A stretch of DNA of 64,000 nucleotides, taken from Alcaligenaceae bacterium (GTDB lineage: Bacteria > Pseudomonadota > Gammaproteobacteria > Burkholderiales > Burkholderiaceae_B). The first letter of the stretch is position 1. Each line of letters starts with the position of its first letter. The stretch is from NCBI GenBank assembly GCA_012839585.1, contig DUNB01000043.1:1-64000 (forward strand). Reading direction: 5' to 3'. The notes beneath the pieces were generated by a model. That model saw nothing but the letters and a program-made list of their open reading frames with translations. It searched no databases and had not been told where the DNA came from. The position numbers and the translations under genes were made by a program. Positions 26,318-36,046 of the stretch are shown here, one piece after another.

Positions 26318-29300
26318 ATGCGTGTGCTCTTGATCCTGCTTTGCTTTGTGGCCGCCATGCCCATGAGCCAGCTTTATGCGCAGCCTTTAAGCTGCCCCGC
26401 CCAACCCATCCAAAACCCATGTAATAGTCAGGATATCGATCAGTCCGGCTCTACAGATAGTTTACTCCCTCGCAACGCTCTGAATCCCATCGATTTATAT
26501 AGCGGTAACAAATACCTACGCGAGGTGGATCTGGCCCCACATCCGCACGCCCCCGAGCTAGAAATCGTACGCCATTACAACGCCATGGATACGCGTTATG
26601 GGCTTTTTGGCGGCGCTTGGAACCTGTCTTATGATGCACGTTTAATTATTAGCCCAACAGGAGTGCAACTACACCAAGCCAACGGCACCCTAAAACCCTT
26701 AGGGCCAGAGCAAGGTAACCTGGTATCCAACCCAGATCATTTTATTTGGTTTTTTCGTAATGGTGATGCCTGGCACTTTAATCAAGATGGCTGGCTTATC
26801 CAGTTGCAACGTCACAACCAAGCCCCCTTGTACATAGATCGTCATAGCCAAGAAGACTTAAAAAACCGTGTTAAGCGTATTCACCAAAAGCACCTTGTGC
26901 TGGAATTACACTACCTGTCGTTCTCGGGACACCCGCCTTTGCTTAGCCATATCAGCAGTGCACAAGGCACTTTTTATTATCATTACACGGCACTAGAGGG
27001 TTCTGCGCTACAACAACTACAACGCGTGACCTACCCCGATCAACGTCAACTGTATTACCACTACGAAACGGCATTACAAGCCGGCAACATCTGGGCCCTA
27101 ACCGGAAAAAGCATACAACAATCCCCTCAATCCACACCACGACGGGTGCGCAGTTGGGCTTATGATCTTCAAGGTAGAGCGATTTTTGTGATGGCAGAGT
27201 CGCAGCAATGGGTACGGCTTTATTACCCCGATGCGGAGCACCCTTTGCAAACGCGTTTACAAAGCCCAGCCGGTCTGACCCAGGTGCAGTTTAGCGCTAG
27301 CACCCCACGCGTTATCCAATCGGTACGGGGAGCCACTTGTTGGGCTTGCCCTCCGCCGTTTACCCGCCATGCTGATCGCATCGAGTTTGAGCATTTCACC
27401 GTATACCACGACGCACAACAACGCATTCGCGCTATTCACGGGCAGTTTGAGGGTTGGCCTGATCTGAAGCTGGACTACAACGCTAAAGGGCAACTTGTAC
27501 GCTGGCAAACCGCTCAGCTCCAGCCCACTCGGTTGTTTTATCACCCTAACGGTCTGGCTTTACGTATGGAGCATGCCAACGGTGATCGACAACAGCTGCG
27601 CTACAACGCCCAACAGCAAGTTGCCGCTATCGATTACCACAATGCCCACCAACAGCTCAGCACACAATTGTGGCGCCCCAGTCCACAACATCTGCATATT
27701 TCCCACCCCACCGAAGATGAGCAGCTGATGTTCAATCCAGCAGGAGCCTTGCTACAACGTGACGTACAAAGACGCTTAGCCACCCCTAATGGATCGATAA
27801 AGTGGCATTATCAAGAGCGTTTTCATTACAACGCAGACCAGTATTTAGTACGTCACGACCTGCCCGAAGGCGGTTTTTTGCACTATATCTGGCAAAAACA
27901 ACAGCTGATCGCCATCGAATGGGAGAACCGCCAAGGTCAGCGGCAGCGCGTCATAGAACGAGGCCCTGATCTGGATCGCTACGGCAATGGCTTGGTTCAA
28001 GAGCGCGCATTTAGCCCGACGCAGGTGGTGCAGCGACTCCGCTCTGCTAAGCAAACCTGGTGGCAGCAAAACCTCAGCAAACAAGCTGGGCTCATTGTTT
28101 CTGCCCACCAAAGCTACCCGCTGCTTAATCACCCGACGTCCTCGCACCACTATTACTACAACGCTAAACGACAACTAATTATTGACCAAGCCACCAACCA
28201 AAACGCCCTATTTTATGCCTGGAAAAACACAGGTGAATTGGCCGCACAAAATCATCTGTCCACCCCAACCTTGCAGCGAGATGCCTCGGGTTTGATACGG
28301 CACTGGTCAAAAAACCAGGAAGACTACATGCTGCAATATAATGCTCTACGCAGACTAGATGTAGTATATAAAGCAGGAAAAGCTGTGCAAAAAAACAGTC
28401 ATAACGCCTACGGTTTTAGGATTTATGCACAACATTATCCACAGGGTAAACAACTATTTTTTCTTTACCATAACAAAAAAATTGTCGCGGAATATCAGGC
28501 CGACATCACGGCCAAACTCCCTGTTTATGCGGCTCAGCCAGTCAGTCGACGCTATATCTACTTTCAAAACCAGCCCGTAGGCCTTATTGATTATCATTTA
28601 GACCCACAGGGGAAGCTGCTAGTTATGCACAGCGACCACTTAGGGGCCGTCCATATTATTAGCGATGCCCAACAACAATTGCGCTGGGCCGCGTCTTATG
28701 ATGCTTTTGGCGCTGCCACTAAGATTGCCGGTGATTTAGAATTCCATTTACGCCGCGAGGGCCAATACTATGATCTGGCCACCGGTTGGCACGACAACCT
28801 ACTACGTACCTATGTGCCAGACCAAGGTCATTACCTAGAGCCCGATCCGCTAGGCCCCAGCCCCGCCACACAATTGTTTGGTTATACCCAACAGCAACCG
28901 CTGAACCACACCGACCCCTGGGGGCTACTGCTGTTTGCTTTTGATGGCACCCGTTACGATCAAAGCAGCGGTGGAGTGATTTCCATCTTGCACCAAGCCG
29001 CGCAAGACCCCAGTTTTTATGTGGCCGGCCCAGGCAACCCTGAAAACGTCGATTTAGATGCGGCCTTTGCTTATACCGCTAATCAAATTGTGCAGCAGCA
29101 GTGGAACAACTTAATCAACTACTTAAAAACCGCACAAGAGCACAGCCCCTCCGCCGTCACTCCCATAGATATTATTGGCTTTTCTCGTGGTTCTGCGCTG
29201 GCTTTACACTTTTCTAATCAAGTGACCTCGCACACGCAGAATGGTCTCTTTAGTTATACCGACAACTATGGCGAACAAATCAAAGCCTGCATACAACCTC

Positions 29301-29899
29301 GGTTTATAGGCTTACTCGATAATGTGGCACAAATGGGCGTAGCGGGGGCGAACAACCATCTCTATAACTTTAGTGTGGCTCCAGCGTGGCAGTGGGTGGT
29401 ACACGGTGTCGCCATGCACGAACACCGCTACCTCTTTCCGCTTTACTCCATTGGGGACAATGCCAACAGCATAGAGGCCGGTTTTATAGGGGCTCATGGC
29501 GACTTGGGTGGTGGCTACCCACAAGACCCCGAATCAGAGGCCAAACCCTTAAGCGATATCGCTTTAGAATGGATCTTATGGAATGCTCGCGCCCAAGGGC
29601 TCAACTTTAGAGACCCCCAGCTCAAATCGGGCAGCTATGCCTATATGCATGACGAAAACACCAGCTTTAATACCGATCGTCGTGTGCAAAACTACCCGCT
29701 CCCTTTTTCCCTAGAACACCAGCTACGTCAGGCCCAAGCCTTGCATCCTGTGTATGGCCAATCCGCCCGCAGAGAAGTCCGCGCTTTTATTAACACCAAG
29801 CTCAACGCCGCAGAACAAAAACATAACCGATCAGCCAAAGTGGATTTGGAGGCGTACTACCTCTGGCTGGACCAAACCCTACACTGGCGGCCCGATTAA
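26318..29899 (+). CDS. Exported RHS/YD-repeat protein with C-terminal DUF2235 lipase-like domain
   Basis: The 1193-residue product has a Sec signal peptide (RVLLILLCFVAAMPMSQLYAQ), a DUF6531-like start (NPIDLYSGNKYLREVDL, about residues 57-75), a long YD-repeat region and an RHS core (YYDLATGWHDNLLRTYVPDQGHYLEPDPLG). The core ends in PLNHTDPWGL at residue 870, which fits the P-x4-DPxGL self-cleavage consensus. Residues 871-1193 form a DUF2235 (Tle1-like) hydrolase with DGT at 876-878, the nucleophile elbow GFSRGS with S956, and GAHGDLGGGYP with H1060. The layout is a toxin tip packed in an RHS shell. PAAR, VgrG, TcdB-like parts and a downstream immunity gene are all absent; argS follows after 90 bases. 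AAGGA precedes the ATG. Phospholipase activity and a toxin role are inference. Confidence 0.87.
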   Translation: MRVLLILLCFVAAMPMSQLYAQPLSCPAQPIQNPCNSQDIDQSGSTDSLLPRNALNPIDLYSGNKYLREVDLAPHPHAPELEIVRHYNAMDTRYGLFGGAWNLSYDARLIISPTGVQLHQANGTLKPLGPEQGNLVSNPDHFIWFFRNGDAWHFNQDGWLIQLQRHNQAPLYIDRHSQEDLKNRVKRIHQKHLVLELHYLSFSGHPPLLSHISSAQGTFYYHYTALEGSALQQLQRVTYPDQRQLYYHYETALQAGNIWALTGKSIQQSPQSTPRRVRSWAYDLQGRAIFVMAESQQWVRLYYPDAEHPLQTRLQSPAGLTQVQFSASTPRVIQSVRGATCWACPPPFTRHADRIEFEHFTVYHDAQQRIRAIHGQFEGWPDLKLDYNAKGQLVRWQTAQLQPTRLFYHPNGLALRMEHANGDRQQLRYNAQQQVAAIDYHNAHQQLSTQLWRPSPQHLHISHPTEDEQLMFNPAGALLQRDVQRRLATPNGSIKWHYQERFHYNADQYLVRHDLPEGGFLHYIWQKQQLIAIEWENRQGQRQRVIERGPDLDRYGNGLVQERAFSPTQVVQRLRSAKQTWWQQNLSKQAGLIVSAHQSYPLLNHPTSSHHYYYNAKRQLIIDQATNQNALFYAWKNTGELAAQNHLSTPTLQRDASGLIRHWSKNQEDYMLQYNALRRLDVVYKAGKAVQKNSHNAYGFRIYAQHYPQGKQLFFLYHNKKIVAEYQADITAKLPVYAAQPVSRRYIYFQNQPVGLIDYHLDPQGKLLVMHSDHLGAVHIISDAQQQLRWAASYDAFGAATKIAGDLEFHLRREGQYYDLATGWHDNLLRTYVPDQGHYLEPDPLGPSPATQLFGYTQQQPLNHTDPWGLLLFAFDGTRYDQSSGGVISILHQAAQDPSFYVAGPGNPENVDLDAAFAYTANQIVQQQWNNLINYLKTAQEHSPSAVTPIDIIGFSRGSALALHFSNQVTSHTQNGLFSYTDNYGEQIKACIQPRFIGLLDNVAQMGVAGANNHLYNFSVAPAWQWVVHGVAMHEHRYLFPLYSIGDNANSIEAGFIGAHGDLGGGYPQDPESEAKPLSDIALEWILWNARAQGLNFRDPQLKSGSYAYMHDENTSFNTDRRVQNYPLPFSLEHQLRQAQALHPVYGQSARREVRAFINTKLNAAEQKHNRSAKVDLEAYYLWLDQTLHWRPD

Positions 29900-29989
29900 C
29901 GGTATTATGTAAGCCTAATCATTTAGGCTGGAGCTAGGTTTTAGAACATTATGCTCGCCTTTTCTTGCACCTTTTCTTGACAAAATCTT

Positions 29990-31675
29990 ATGCTTGCTCA
30001 GCAACAACAACAGCTCAGCGCCTTAATTCAGGCTGCTACCCAATCCATCGTGCCAGAAGCCAATCCAACCATTGTCTTAGAGCGCCCAAAAGTAGCCGCT
30101 CATGGCGATGTCGCCACTAACGCGGCCATGCAGTTGGCTCGTCCTGCCAAACGTAATCCTCGCGAACTTGCCCAAGGCATCGTAGATTTCATTTTGGCAG
30201 ATGAGCAGGCCAAATCATTGATTGAGTCCGCTGAAATTGCTGGACCAGGCTTTATTAACTTCCGCCTTACCCATGCCGCACACCAAGCGGTGCTCAGCCA
30301 TGTTTTTGCCGAGGGCGCCACTTTTGGTGACCAAAGCGATAACGGCGACAAGCTCATGGTCGAGTTCGTTTCCGCTAACCCTACCGGCCCCTTGCACGTG
30401 GGTCATGCACGCCAAGCCGCCTTGGGTGATGCGTTGTGTCGTTTGTTCGACAGCCAAGGCTTTAGCGTGAGCCGCGAGTTCTACTATAACGACGCCGGTA
30501 ATCAAATTGATAACTTGGCCATCAGCGTACAAGCCCGTGCTAAAGGCATTGAACCCGACAGCGCCGACTTTCCTGCCGACGGCTACAAGGGCGATTACAT
30601 TATGGAAATCGCCAAAGCCTTTATGGCCAAAAACACCGTTTCTGCTGCCGATGGCGAGCCCGTCACCGCGACCGGAGACCTAGATAGCCTCGAAGACATT
30701 CGTCGCTTTGCCGTCACCTACCTGCGCAACGAACAAGACTTAGACCTCAAGGCCTTTAACTTAGTCTTTGATAATTACTACCTCGAAAGCTCTCTGTACA
30801 CCGATGGTCGTGTGGACAAGGTGGTTCAGGCCCTAACCGATGCCGGTCATACCTACGAATCCGAAGGCGCCTTGTGGCTACGTACCACCGAACTGAATAC
30901 CGGTGATGACAAAGACCGTGTGATGCGCAAACGCGAAGGCGGTTACACCTATTTTGTGCCTGATGTGGCCTACCACGTTTCTAAATGGGAGCGCGGCTTC
31001 ACTCACGCCATTAACATTCAGGGCACCGACCACCACGGCACCATTGCACGAGTGCGCGCCGGTCTACAAGGTCTTAACATCGGCATTCCTGCCGACTACC
31101 CCGCCTACGTACTACACAGCATGGTCAAAGTCATGCGTGGTGGCGAAGAGGTCAAAATCTCCAAACGCGCGGGCAGCTACGTGACCTTGCGTGACTTAGT
31201 CGAATGGGTTGGTTTAGATGCAGTACGCTTTTTCCTCGTTCAGCGTCGCGCTGACTCGGATTTTGTGTTTGATATCGACTTGGCCTTATCCAAAAGCGAA
31301 GACAACCCAGTTTATTACATTCAGTACGCCCATGCGCGCGCTCACTCAGTGCTACGCCAAGTAGGCCTAGACGCTGACACCTTAGCTACCGCTGACTTTG
31401 GCTTATTAACCGCTCCGTCTGAACTCAAAATGTTACAACGTCTGGCCGAATACCCCGCTATGCTAAGCCAAGCAGCCAAAGATCTAGCACCTCATCAGGT
31501 TGCCTTCTGGCTACGTGACTGCGCCGCAGACTTCCACACGTGGTACAACAGCGAGCGCGTGCTGGTAGACGATGCTGCGCTGAAAGCCGCCCGTGCCGCC
31601 TTGGCAGCCGCCACCGCACAGGTTATTGCCAACGGTTTAAACAAGCTGGGCGTTAGCGCTCCAGAAAAAATGTAA
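29990..31675 (+). CDS. argS: Arginine-tRNA ligase
   Basis: A 561-residue class I aminoacyl-tRNA synthetase. The HIGH motif appears as HVGH in [20 protein letters not shown], and [15 protein letters not shown] occupies the KMSKS position as is usual for ArgRS. The N-terminal Add-1 domain (about 1-110) and the C-terminal DALR anticodon-binding domain (about 440-561) are both present. It charges tRNA-Arg. No clear ribosome site precedes the ATG. It begins the argS-SPOR-dsbA run on the plus strand. Confidence 0.97.
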   Translation: MLAQQQQQLSALIQAATQSIVPEANPTIVLERPKVAAHGDVATNAAMQLARPAKRNPRELAQGIVDFILADEQAKSLIESAEIAGPGFINFRLTHAAHQAVLSHVFAEGATFGDQSDNGDKLMVEFVSANPTGPLHVGHARQAALGDALCRLFDSQGFSVSREFYYNDAGNQIDNLAISVQARAKGIEPDSADFPADGYKGDYIMEIAKAFMAKNTVSAADGEPVTATGDLDSLEDIRRFAVTYLRNEQDLDLKAFNLVFDNYYLESSLYTDGRVDKVVQALTDAGHTYESEGALWLRTTELNTGDDKDRVMRKREGGYTYFVPDVAYHVSKWERGFTHAINIQGTDHHGTIARVRAGLQGLNIGIPADYPAYVLHSMVKVMRGGEEVKISKRAGSYVTLRDLVEWVGLDAVRFFLVQRRADSDFVFDIDLALSKSEDNPVYYIQYAHARAHSVLRQVGLDADTLATADFGLLTAPSELKMLQRLAEYPAMLSQAAKDLAPHQVAFWLRDCAADFHTWYNSERVLVDDAALKAARAALAAATAQVIANGLNKLGVSAPEKM

Positions 31676-31692
31676 TCTTTTTTTATCCTGTT

Positions 31693-32403
31693 ATGGCCAC
31701 CCGTCGAAAAACCTCAGCTAAAACCAGTACCGGCATGTTTTCCGGTCTTATTGTTGGTCTAGTCATCGGACTTGCCGTCGCGGTGGCCGTGGCGCTTTAT
31801 ATCACCAAAGCGCCTATGCCTTTTATGGACAAGGCGTCACGCCAGGCTGAAAGCATCTTGCTGCCTGATTTGCGTCACGCCCCAGATCCAAACATAGGGC
31901 TTTATGGAAAATCCTCCGAAGCCCCCGTTTTTTCAGGCAAAGAGGCACAAATAGCCCAAGAACTCGGTTCAATCGCACCAACACCGACTAGCCCCTCCAC
32001 GCCTCCAGCCACGAACCAGGCCACCGACACGCTGGGTACTTTAATCGCTCAGTTGCCTAACCCGAACGCAGCCCCTGCGCCCACTGAAACCGCACCAGCT
32101 GCGGCTAAGCCAAGCGCCACGACCACTAAGCCTGCTGCTGTCAGCAATCAGGCAACCAAGGTCGCAGCGACCCCAAGTACCTATTATTTACAGGCCGGAG
32201 CCTTCCGCTCCGCTACCGATGCCGAAGCCGTACGGGCCCGTATCCTACTTTTAGGCTTAGACGCGAATGTGCAATCCGGTCCCTATGATGGAGGCACCAT
32301 CAATCGCGTACGCGTCGGTCCGTTTAAGGGGTTGGATGAAATGAATCGCGCCCGATCTGTCTTAGGCAAAGAAAAAATTGAAACTTCTGTGGTACGTCCC
32401 TAG
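31693..32403 (+). CDS. SPOR-domain cell-division-type protein (FtsN-like)
   Basis: A 236-residue single-pass inner-membrane protein. A short basic cytosolic start (MATRRKTSAKTSTG) is followed by one helix (about 17-37, SGLIVGLVIGLAVAVAVALYI). A Pro/Ala/Thr-rich periplasmic linker runs to about 155, and a C-terminal SPOR domain (YYLQAGAFRSATDAEAVRARILLLG..VRVGPFKGLDEMNRARSVL) binds denuded peptidoglycan. This is the FtsN/DedD arrangement. It lies 17 bases after argS and 36 before dsbA, an order seen in related bacteria. Exact identity as FtsN is not proven. Confidence 0.86.
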   Translation: MATRRKTSAKTSTGMFSGLIVGLVIGLAVAVAVALYITKAPMPFMDKASRQAESILLPDLRHAPDPNIGLYGKSSEAPVFSGKEAQIAQELGSIAPTPTSPSTPPATNQATDTLGTLIAQLPNPNAAPAPTETAPAAAKPSATTTKPAAVSNQATKVAATPSTYYLQAGAFRSATDAEAVRARILLLGLDANVQSGPYDGGTINRVRVGPFKGLDEMNRARSVLGKEKIETSVVRP

Positions 32404-32439
32404 TCATACCACTATTTACCGGAGACACAGGAACCCTTT

Positions 32440-33075
32440 ATGTCGTATTTACACGTGTTTACTCGTTTAGCCGCCACTGCAACCTTAGCCGCTGGTGTTC
32501 TACTTAGCCCCATGGCTCAGGCCCAAGAGCTGGCCCCTAACTCCTATGTGGCTTTGGGTCAGACCCTGCCTGCTGATAGCGTAGGCAAAACCGAAGTGCT
32601 CGAGTTTTTTTCTTACAGCTGCCCACATTGTGCCGTGATGGAACCACTCGTTGCCAAATGGTCCGAAGGTTTCGATGACAACGTGATCTTAAAACGTGTT
32701 CCCGTTGCCTTTAATGCAGGCATGGCTGACTTACAGCGCGCGTATTTTGTGCTTGAGGCCTTAAATCGCTTGGACCTACACCCCAAACTCTTTAATGCCA
32801 TCCACCAAGAAAAACGCGCTTTGTTTGATAAGAAATCCATTCGTAAATGGGCAGCAGAACATGACATCGCTGAAAGCGATTTTGATAATGCGTTTGACTC
32901 CTTTGGCACTCAAACCAAAGCCAATCGTGCTAACGATCTGATTCGCCTCTATCAAATTCAAGGCACTCCTAGCCTAGCTATTGGCGGTAAATACGTTACC
33001 TCTCCCGCCTTGACAAATGGCTACGAGGAAACCGTCAACGTGGCTGATGCCTTGCTCAAACAGGTCGCTAAATAA
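32440..33075 (+). CDS. dsbA: Thiol:disulfide interchange protein DsbA
   Basis: A 211-residue periplasmic oxidoreductase. A Sec signal ends at about AQAQ (residues 1-29). The active site is CPHC at C61 and C64 in EFFSYSCPHCAVMEPL, the inserted helical domain follows, and the cis-proline loop is QGTPSLAIGGKY. It introduces disulfide bonds into exported proteins and needs DsbB for reoxidation. AGGAA precedes the ATG. Last gene of its run, followed by a large hairpin. Confidence 0.94.
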   Translation: MSYLHVFTRLAATATLAAGVLLSPMAQAQELAPNSYVALGQTLPADSVGKTEVLEFFSYSCPHCAVMEPLVAKWSEGFDDNVILKRVPVAFNAGMADLQRAYFVLEALNRLDLHPKLFNAIHQEKRALFDKKSIRKWAAEHDIAESDFDNAFDSFGTQTKANRANDLIRLYQIQGTPSLAIGGKYVTSPALTNGYEETVNVADALLKQVAK

Positions 33076-33109
33076 GTCGAAAATGGCTTAAAACAGCACT
33101 AGCTAAAAC

Positions 33110-33190
33110 AAAACACCGCATCACGATACGGTTAAAGCAGTTGGTACTACCAACTCATCCCTAACCGTTTCATCGTGATGCGGTGTTTTT
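33110..33190. terminator. Large nested inverted repeat between convergent genes
   Basis: AAAACACCGCATCACGAT (33110-33127) pairs perfectly with the end segment up to 33190, and a second pair ACGGTTA / TAACCGT lies inside it. A small GTTGG/CCAAC hairpin is at the tip. The outer arm ends in six T. It can end dsbA on one strand and metC on the other. The length and nesting exceed an ordinary terminator. Confidence 0.85.
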
Positions 33191-33243
33191 TATGCGGCTT
33201 TAGCGGCGATCTAAAGACCTCAGGCTGCCGCAAACAAAGGCGA

Positions 33244-34431
33244 TTAGGCCGAAGCAGCCAACGCCTGATTCAGATCGGCAATCAAGTCCTCGGCATTCTC
33301 TAAACCAATATGCAGACGAATCAAGACCGCTTCATCATTCGCCCAGTAAGAGTGCGAGGCGATACTATTAGGATCCACCAGCTGCACGAGACTTTCGAAG
33401 CCACCCCATGAGAACCCGATACCAAACAAGGTCAATGCATCCACAAAGCGGCGTGCTCGTGCCGCGTCCACATTTAGGCTAAAGGCCAACATACCATTAG
33501 AGCCTGTGGCATCTCGTTGCCAGAGCGCATGGTATTTATCCCCTTTCCAAGCCGGATGATAAATGGTTTTGACCTCTGCCCACTGTGATAGCGCCTCGCA
33601 CACCTGCAGCGCATTAGCGGCCGTTTCACGCATACGCAACGGCATAGTACGTACACCACGTAAGGCTAGCCACGCATCATCAGCACTGACAGAAAACCCC
33701 AACGCATAGTTACAAGCATCGATTTGCTCTGCTGTTTTTTTGTCTTTGGCTATCACCGCCCCCAACATCAAATCAGAGTGACCGCCCACGTATTTGGTAC
33801 CGGCAACCACCGACACATCCGCCCCCAAGGATAAAGGCTGATAAATCAGACCTGAACCCCAGGTGTTATCGGTAATCAACAGCAAGTCATGAGCTTTGGC
33901 AAAATCGGCCAAGGCTGGCATATCCAGCATCTGCATTAACAACGAACCTGGGGACTCCACATACAACACCTTTGTGTTGGGCTGCAATGCTGCCTTAAAT
34001 GCCTCTACGTTAGGCGCACAGTAAGTGGTTTGGATGCCCATGCGTTGCAACACGTTACGATCTAAGGTGCGAACCGGTCCATACGAACAATCAGCCGCCA
34101 AAATATGATCACCTTGGCTCACAAAACTCATTATCCCTAGCGTGATCGCCGCCATCCCTGAAGGCACTAAGAAGGCGCGCTCTCCGGCCTCTAGCTCGCA
34201 AAACACATCTTCTAAGGCACGGTGCGTGTCCATGCCCGCACGCCCATAAATCACGCTACGCCCACCGCTATTACGATCTTTGGTGGCTTGGTCCAAATAG
34301 TCGAGTGATTTAAACCGCACCGTACTGGTTCGCATCGAAGGCAAAGCCACGGGGGCGGCCCCTGTGCGCTCATCAAAATCGGCCTGTCCTGCGTGCTGTA
34401 AAAATGTGTGTAAGTGCTGTTTTTTACTCAT
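33244..34431 (-). CDS. metC: Cystathionine beta-lyase
   Basis: A 395-residue fold-type I PLP enzyme of the Cys/Met metabolism family. The PLP lysine is K213 in GTKYVGGHSD. Other family marks are YGRAGMDTHRALEDVFCELE, VPSGMAAI, SYGPVRTL and DNTWGSG. The WGSG and YGR context and the C-terminal FSWGGFESL stretch are typical of MetC, which cleaves cystathionine to homocysteine, ammonia and pyruvate. The start overlaps the stop of the metallo-hydrolase gene as ATGA, so the two are coupled. A cystathionine gamma-lyase is less likely given the overall match. Confidence 0.9.
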   Translation of the reverse strand: MSKKQHLHTFLQHAGQADFDERTGAAPVALPSMRTSTVRFKSLDYLDQATKDRNSGGRSVIYGRAGMDTHRALEDVFCELEAGERAFLVPSGMAAITLGIMSFVSQGDHILAADCSYGPVRTLDRNVLQRMGIQTTYCAPNVEAFKAALQPNTKVLYVESPGSLLMQMLDMPALADFAKAHDLLLITDNTWGSGLIYQPLSLGADVSVVAGTKYVGGHSDLMLGAVIAKDKKTAEQIDACNYALGFSVSADDAWLALRGVRTMPLRMRETAANALQVCEALSQWAEVKTIYHPAWKGDKYHALWQRDATGSNGMLAFSLNVDAARARRFVDALTLFGIGFSWGGFESLVQLVDPNSIASHSYWANDEAVLIRLHIGLENAEDLIADLNQALAASA

Positions 34432-35513
34432 TGCCCACCCTTAACTGCATAAAATTGATAAATACCTTGGTCGTTAACACGTCGTTCGACTTGTTTTTGG
34501 AAATACAACGCGTGCAAATGCGCGATCGCCTCGCCCATCGCAAATGTAAGCTGATGCATGTCTAGCTCTCGCTTAAATAGTACGGGGATTAGTTGGGCAG
34601 CGCTACAACCGCCCTCTGCCCTACATGCCTCGAGCGTTTCCGCTAAGCGATCTTTGTGATGCGTCTGCAGCTCGGCAATACGCTCATGCAAGCCCACAAA
34701 AGGTCGGCCATGGGATGGCAGCACCAGCGTTTCAGAGGGGAGCTCCAAGTAACGCGTGAGTGACTGCAAATACAAACGCAGCGGGTCGGCCTCTGGTTCA
34801 TAATCAAATACGCTCACATTGGTAGAGATTCTAGGTAAAACCATATCCCCCGAAATCAACACATCTTGATCAGCACAATACAAGGCCATATGCTCCGGTG
34901 CGTGACCATAGCCCACAATGGTCTTCCAGCTTTTACCGCCAATCACCAGCTCATCACCGTCCATAAGACGACGGTAATTGCTAGGAGGCGGCGTCACCAA
35001 GTCCGCATAATACGAGCCCCGCTGTAGAACTTGCTGTTGGGCGACCTCGTCTACCAAGCCATGACGCGCAAAGTGAGCTGCCGCTGCTGCGCCCCCAGAG
35101 CCACCTAACTGCTCATTACTGCGTGCAGGACTAGTCCACAAGCAGGCAAAAAGATAGTCGCTCAGGCTCATGTACAAAGGCACCTGCCACCGCTCACACA
35201 ACCAGCCTGCCAATCCCACATGGTCGGGATGCATATGCGTCACCACCACGCGTAATACCGGCAGCCCCTTTAACTGCTGAGCAAACACTTGTTCCCACAG
35301 CGCTTTTACTGGCTCTTTAGCAATACCCGTATCGATCAGGGTCCAACCTTTTTGTCCATTTAGCTCATCTTCAAGCACCCACAAATTAATATGGTCCAAG
35401 GCAAAAGGCAAAGGCATACGTAACCAATACACCCCTGCTGCCACCTCCTTGAGCTGCGCTGGCAAAGGTTGCTCTTTTTCTAACGGGTAAATTAACTTTT
35501 CTTTCACACTCAT
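34428..35513 (-). CDS. Metallo-beta-lactamase-fold hydrolase
   Basis: A 361-residue MBL-fold protein. The metal motif THMHPDHVG supplies H93, H95, D97 and H98; GYGHAPEHMALY and the late LPSHGRPF supply further ligands. A helical C-terminal extension (about 280-361) resembles that of LACTB2/GloB-like enzymes. The product may hydrolyse a thioester or lactone; nothing points to a substrate. GGGAG lies nine bases before the ATG. It is divergent from the MerR regulator, with the shared 74-base gap holding a LiuR-type palindrome, so it may share regulation with the leucine operon. Confidence 0.85.
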   Translation of the reverse strand: MSVKEKLIYPLEKEQPLPAQLKEVAAGVYWLRMPLPFALDHINLWVLEDELNGQKGWTLIDTGIAKEPVKALWEQVFAQQLKGLPVLRVVVTHMHPDHVGLAGWLCERWQVPLYMSLSDYLFACLWTSPARSNEQLGGSGGAAAAAHFARHGLVDEVAQQQVLQRGSYYADLVTPPPSNYRRLMDGDELVIGGKSWKTIVGYGHAPEHMALYCADQDVLISGDMVLPRISTNVSVFDYEPEADPLRLYLQSLTRYLELPSETLVLPSHGRPFVGLHERIAELQTHHKDRLAETLEACRAEGGCSAAQLIPVLFKRELDMHQLTFAMGEAIAHLHALYFQKQVERRVNDQGIYQFYAVKGGQ

Positions 35514-35555
35514 CTCCGTGTTCTCCCTGCTTGTATGATGGCCTTTGTCGTGGTA

Positions 35556-35573
35556 GTTTACGTTAACGTCAAC
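35556..35573. promoter_or_regulatory. LiuR-like operator palindrome
   Basis: GTTTACGTTAACGTCAAC is an 18-base palindrome with a single mismatched pair. It resembles the TTTACGT..ACGTCAA type of sites known for LiuR-type MerR regulators of branched-chain amino-acid catabolism. It lies 15 bases upstream of the MerR start and 43 bases upstream of the divergent metallo-hydrolase start, so it can serve autoregulation of the leucine operon and perhaps the opposite one. Confidence 0.72.
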
Positions 35574-35587
35574 TTATTTTATGTATT

Positions 35588-35974
35588 ATGAATAAAAAAA
35601 CGTGGTCCATCTCGGATCTATCTAAAGAGTTCGATATTACACCACGCACGCTGCGTTACTACGAGGATCACGGCATCCTCAGCCCCGAGCGAGTCGGCCT
35701 ACAACGCTTGTATCATCCACGTGATAGAACTCGACTTAAGCTTGCCCTACGCGGCAAGCGCATGGGCTTCACTTTGTCGGACATCCGGCGTTTGATTGAC
35801 ATGTATGATGGTCCAGGTAGCACGCAATCCCAGCTATTGCTCTATCAAAATGTGCTCAACCACTACAGAGAAAAGCTCGAAATACAACTCAGCGATCTAC
35901 AACAAACCTTAGCAGAAATCGAAGTACAGCAGCAGCACTGCACCCAGCTGCTAGCGCAAAAAAACACAGAGTAG
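35588..35974 (+). CDS. liuR: MerR-family regulator, LiuR-like
   Basis: A 128-residue MerR protein. The winged helix starts WSISDLSKEFDITPRTLRYYEDHGILSPERVGLQRLYHPRDRTRLKLALRGKRMGFTLSDIRRLIDMY, close to LiuR proteins, and a coiled-coil dimerisation helix (about 85-125) follows. No cysteine metal site is present. As the first gene before isovaleryl-CoA dehydrogenase and methylcrotonyl-CoA carboxylase, it should control leucine/isovalerate catabolism, in response to a CoA intermediate or related signal. The ATG at 35588 has no ribosome site and the upstream DNA is AT-rich, so the message may be leaderless. Overlap of regulation with the divergent genes is possible. Confidence 0.85.
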   Translation: MNKKTWSISDLSKEFDITPRTLRYYEDHGILSPERVGLQRLYHPRDRTRLKLALRGKRMGFTLSDIRRLIDMYDGPGSTQSQLLLYQNVLNHYREKLEIQLSDLQQTLAEIEVQQQHCTQLLAQKNTE

Positions 35975-36046
35975 TAATAATTACCCGTCATGATCAGGCT
36001 TGCCTGATTTATAAAATTAAGCAGCACTTTTGGTTGGAGACGACTT

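Noticed and set aside
29900-29989. An immunity gene between the RHS protein and argS
   Set aside because: Only 90 bases are available, with no start-to-stop frame and ribosome site that would make a credible protein.
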